A stretch of 5,978 bases of DNA, taken from an uncultured Lachnospiraceae bacterium (lineage in GTDB: Bacteria; Bacillota; Clostridia; Lachnospirales; Lachnospiraceae). Positions within the stretch are counted from its first letter, which is position 1. Each line of letters begins with the position of its first letter. Under the pieces are notes generated by a model. The model made no database searches. It saw nothing but the letters and a program-made list of their open reading frames with translations, and was not told the origin of the DNA. This document shows, piece after piece, positions 5,768 to 5,978 of the stretch. The translations under genes were made by a program, and so were the position numbers. The stretch is taken from NCBI GenBank assembly GCA_946413945.1, contig CAMKMR010000117.1, forward strand, positions 1-5,978. The letters run 5' to 3'.

Positions 5768-5786
5768 GCACTTAACTAATAAGTGC
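5768..5786 (-). other. Perfect 7-pair hairpin in the rpsM leader
   Basis: GCACTTA and TAAGTGC form a perfect stem around a 5-base loop. On the minus strand no T-run follows, so it is a structural element and not a terminator for the operon. On the plus strand a T6 run follows four bases later, but no plus-strand gene is present that it could serve. Confidence 0.5.
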
Positions 5787-5814
5787 TCTGTTTTTTAGAC
5801 GCACAAATAGACAA

Positions 5815-5850
5815 GGTATTTCTTTAATGATGGGCTAAACATCAAATACC
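5815..5850 (-). other. Bulged stem-loop 25 bases after the rpmJ stop
   Basis: On the minus strand GGTATT (5850-5845) pairs with AATACC (5820-5815), and TGATG (5844-5840) with CATCA (5832-5828). The two helices stack with a 7-base bulge on the 3' side and a 7-base loop. No T-run follows. It may protect the rpmJ end of the message or form the first element of the rpsM leader; its role is not known. Confidence 0.45.
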
Positions 5851-5875
5851 CTGCTCCTCATTTGCTTCAAAGCTA

Positions 5876-5978
5876 TTAGCCCTGACGCTGCTTGTGCTTA
5901 GGATTTTCGCAGATTATAAGAACTCTGCCTTTTCTTTTAATGACTTTGCACTTATCGCAAATTGGTTTTACTGATGCA
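5876..5978 (-). CDS. rpmJ: 50S ribosomal protein L36, C-terminal 33 residues (start outside window)
   Basis: L36 is the smallest large-subunit protein, usually 37-38 residues. The window holds the last 33 codons, from A-S-V-K-P-I-C to K-H-K-Q-R-Q-G and a TAA stop. Only about four N-terminal residues (probably M-K-V-R) and the upstream region are missing. The zinc-ribbon ligands C-x2-C (visible residues 7 and 10), C (23) and H (28) are all present, so this is the zinc-binding form. In related genomes infA lies just upstream. The frame is too short for standard length cut-offs but the match is unmistakable. A long structured spacer separates it from rpsM. Confidence 0.98.
   Translation of the reverse strand, partial: ASVKPICDKCKVIKRKGRVLIICENPKHKQRQG

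Larger units (their letters stand above)
5618..5875 (-). promoter_or_regulatory. Structured rpmJ-rpsM spacer; candidate rpsM leader
   Basis: This 258-base spacer is far longer than the 19-97 base gaps inside the rest of the operon and encodes no convincing protein. In transcription order it can form a bulged stem at 5850-5815, a 7-pair stem at 5786-5768, a 6-pair stem at 5759-5736 and a 6-pair stem at 5693-5674, then a T-rich stretch and the rpsM ribosome site. None is followed by the T-run of a minus-strand terminator, so readthrough from rpmJ is expected; I found no confident promoter. In E. coli the equivalent region upstream of rpsM is the S4 target that represses the alpha operon. A similar role here is inferred from gene order and the competing pairings, not from sequence homology. 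Confidence 0.5.

Noticed and set aside
5768..5796. Plus-strand Rho-independent terminator (7-pair stem followed by T6)
   Set aside because: The stem is weak and AT-rich, the T-run starts four bases away, and there is no plus-strand gene for it to end.
1..5978. Mobile elements, CRISPR arrays, tRNA or rRNA genes
   Set aside because: I saw no direct repeat arrays, transposase-like proteins, terminal inverted repeats or tRNA-like cloverleaf sequences; the window is conserved core chromosome.

Overview
The window is a stretch of bacterial chromosome from the 3' end of the large ribosomal-protein gene cluster. Every gene lies on the minus strand, so transcription runs from high to low coordinates. 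Gene order and protein style point to an AT-rich Clostridia member, most likely Lachnospiraceae (Butyrivibrio/Pseudobutyrivibrio/Roseburia-like). The evidence is rpmJ-rpsM-rpsK-rpsD-rpoA-rplQ followed by ECF transporter genes and truA, a zinc-free S4, a zinc-binding L36, and an unusually long L17. The genus is inference only.

Layout in transcription order: rpmJ (L36, 5' end outside the window); a 258-base non-coding spacer rich in hairpins; rpsM (S13), rpsK (S11) and rpsD (S4), closely packed; an 88-base gap with a hairpin; rpoA (RNA polymerase alpha, GTG start); a 97-base gap; rplQ (L17 with a large internal insert); a strong Rho-independent terminator at 2474-2509; about 105 bases in which a separate ecfA promoter is expected; one long gene with two ABC ATPase domains, corresponding to EcfA1 and EcfA2 fused; ecfT; and the first 53 codons of truA (TTG start), cut by the window edge.

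The rpsM-rpsK-rpsD-rpoA-rplQ block has the same order as the E. coli alpha operon, which protein S4 represses by binding the rpsM leader. The spacer upstream of rpsM here contains a sequence (5690-5695) perfectly complementary to the rpsM Shine-Dalgarno. The same bases can instead pair in a local hairpin, so this is a plausible translational switch. The ECF genes form a second unit: the fused ATPase and EcfT make the energising module that vitamin or metal S-components plug into. No S-component gene is in the window.

The main oddities are the candidate leader switch, the fused ATPase whose second domain ends exactly at the H-loop histidine and whose first domain lacks a D-loop, a degenerate second coupling motif in EcfT, and the L17 insert. 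I see no wholly new system here; most of the window is conserved housekeeping sequence.
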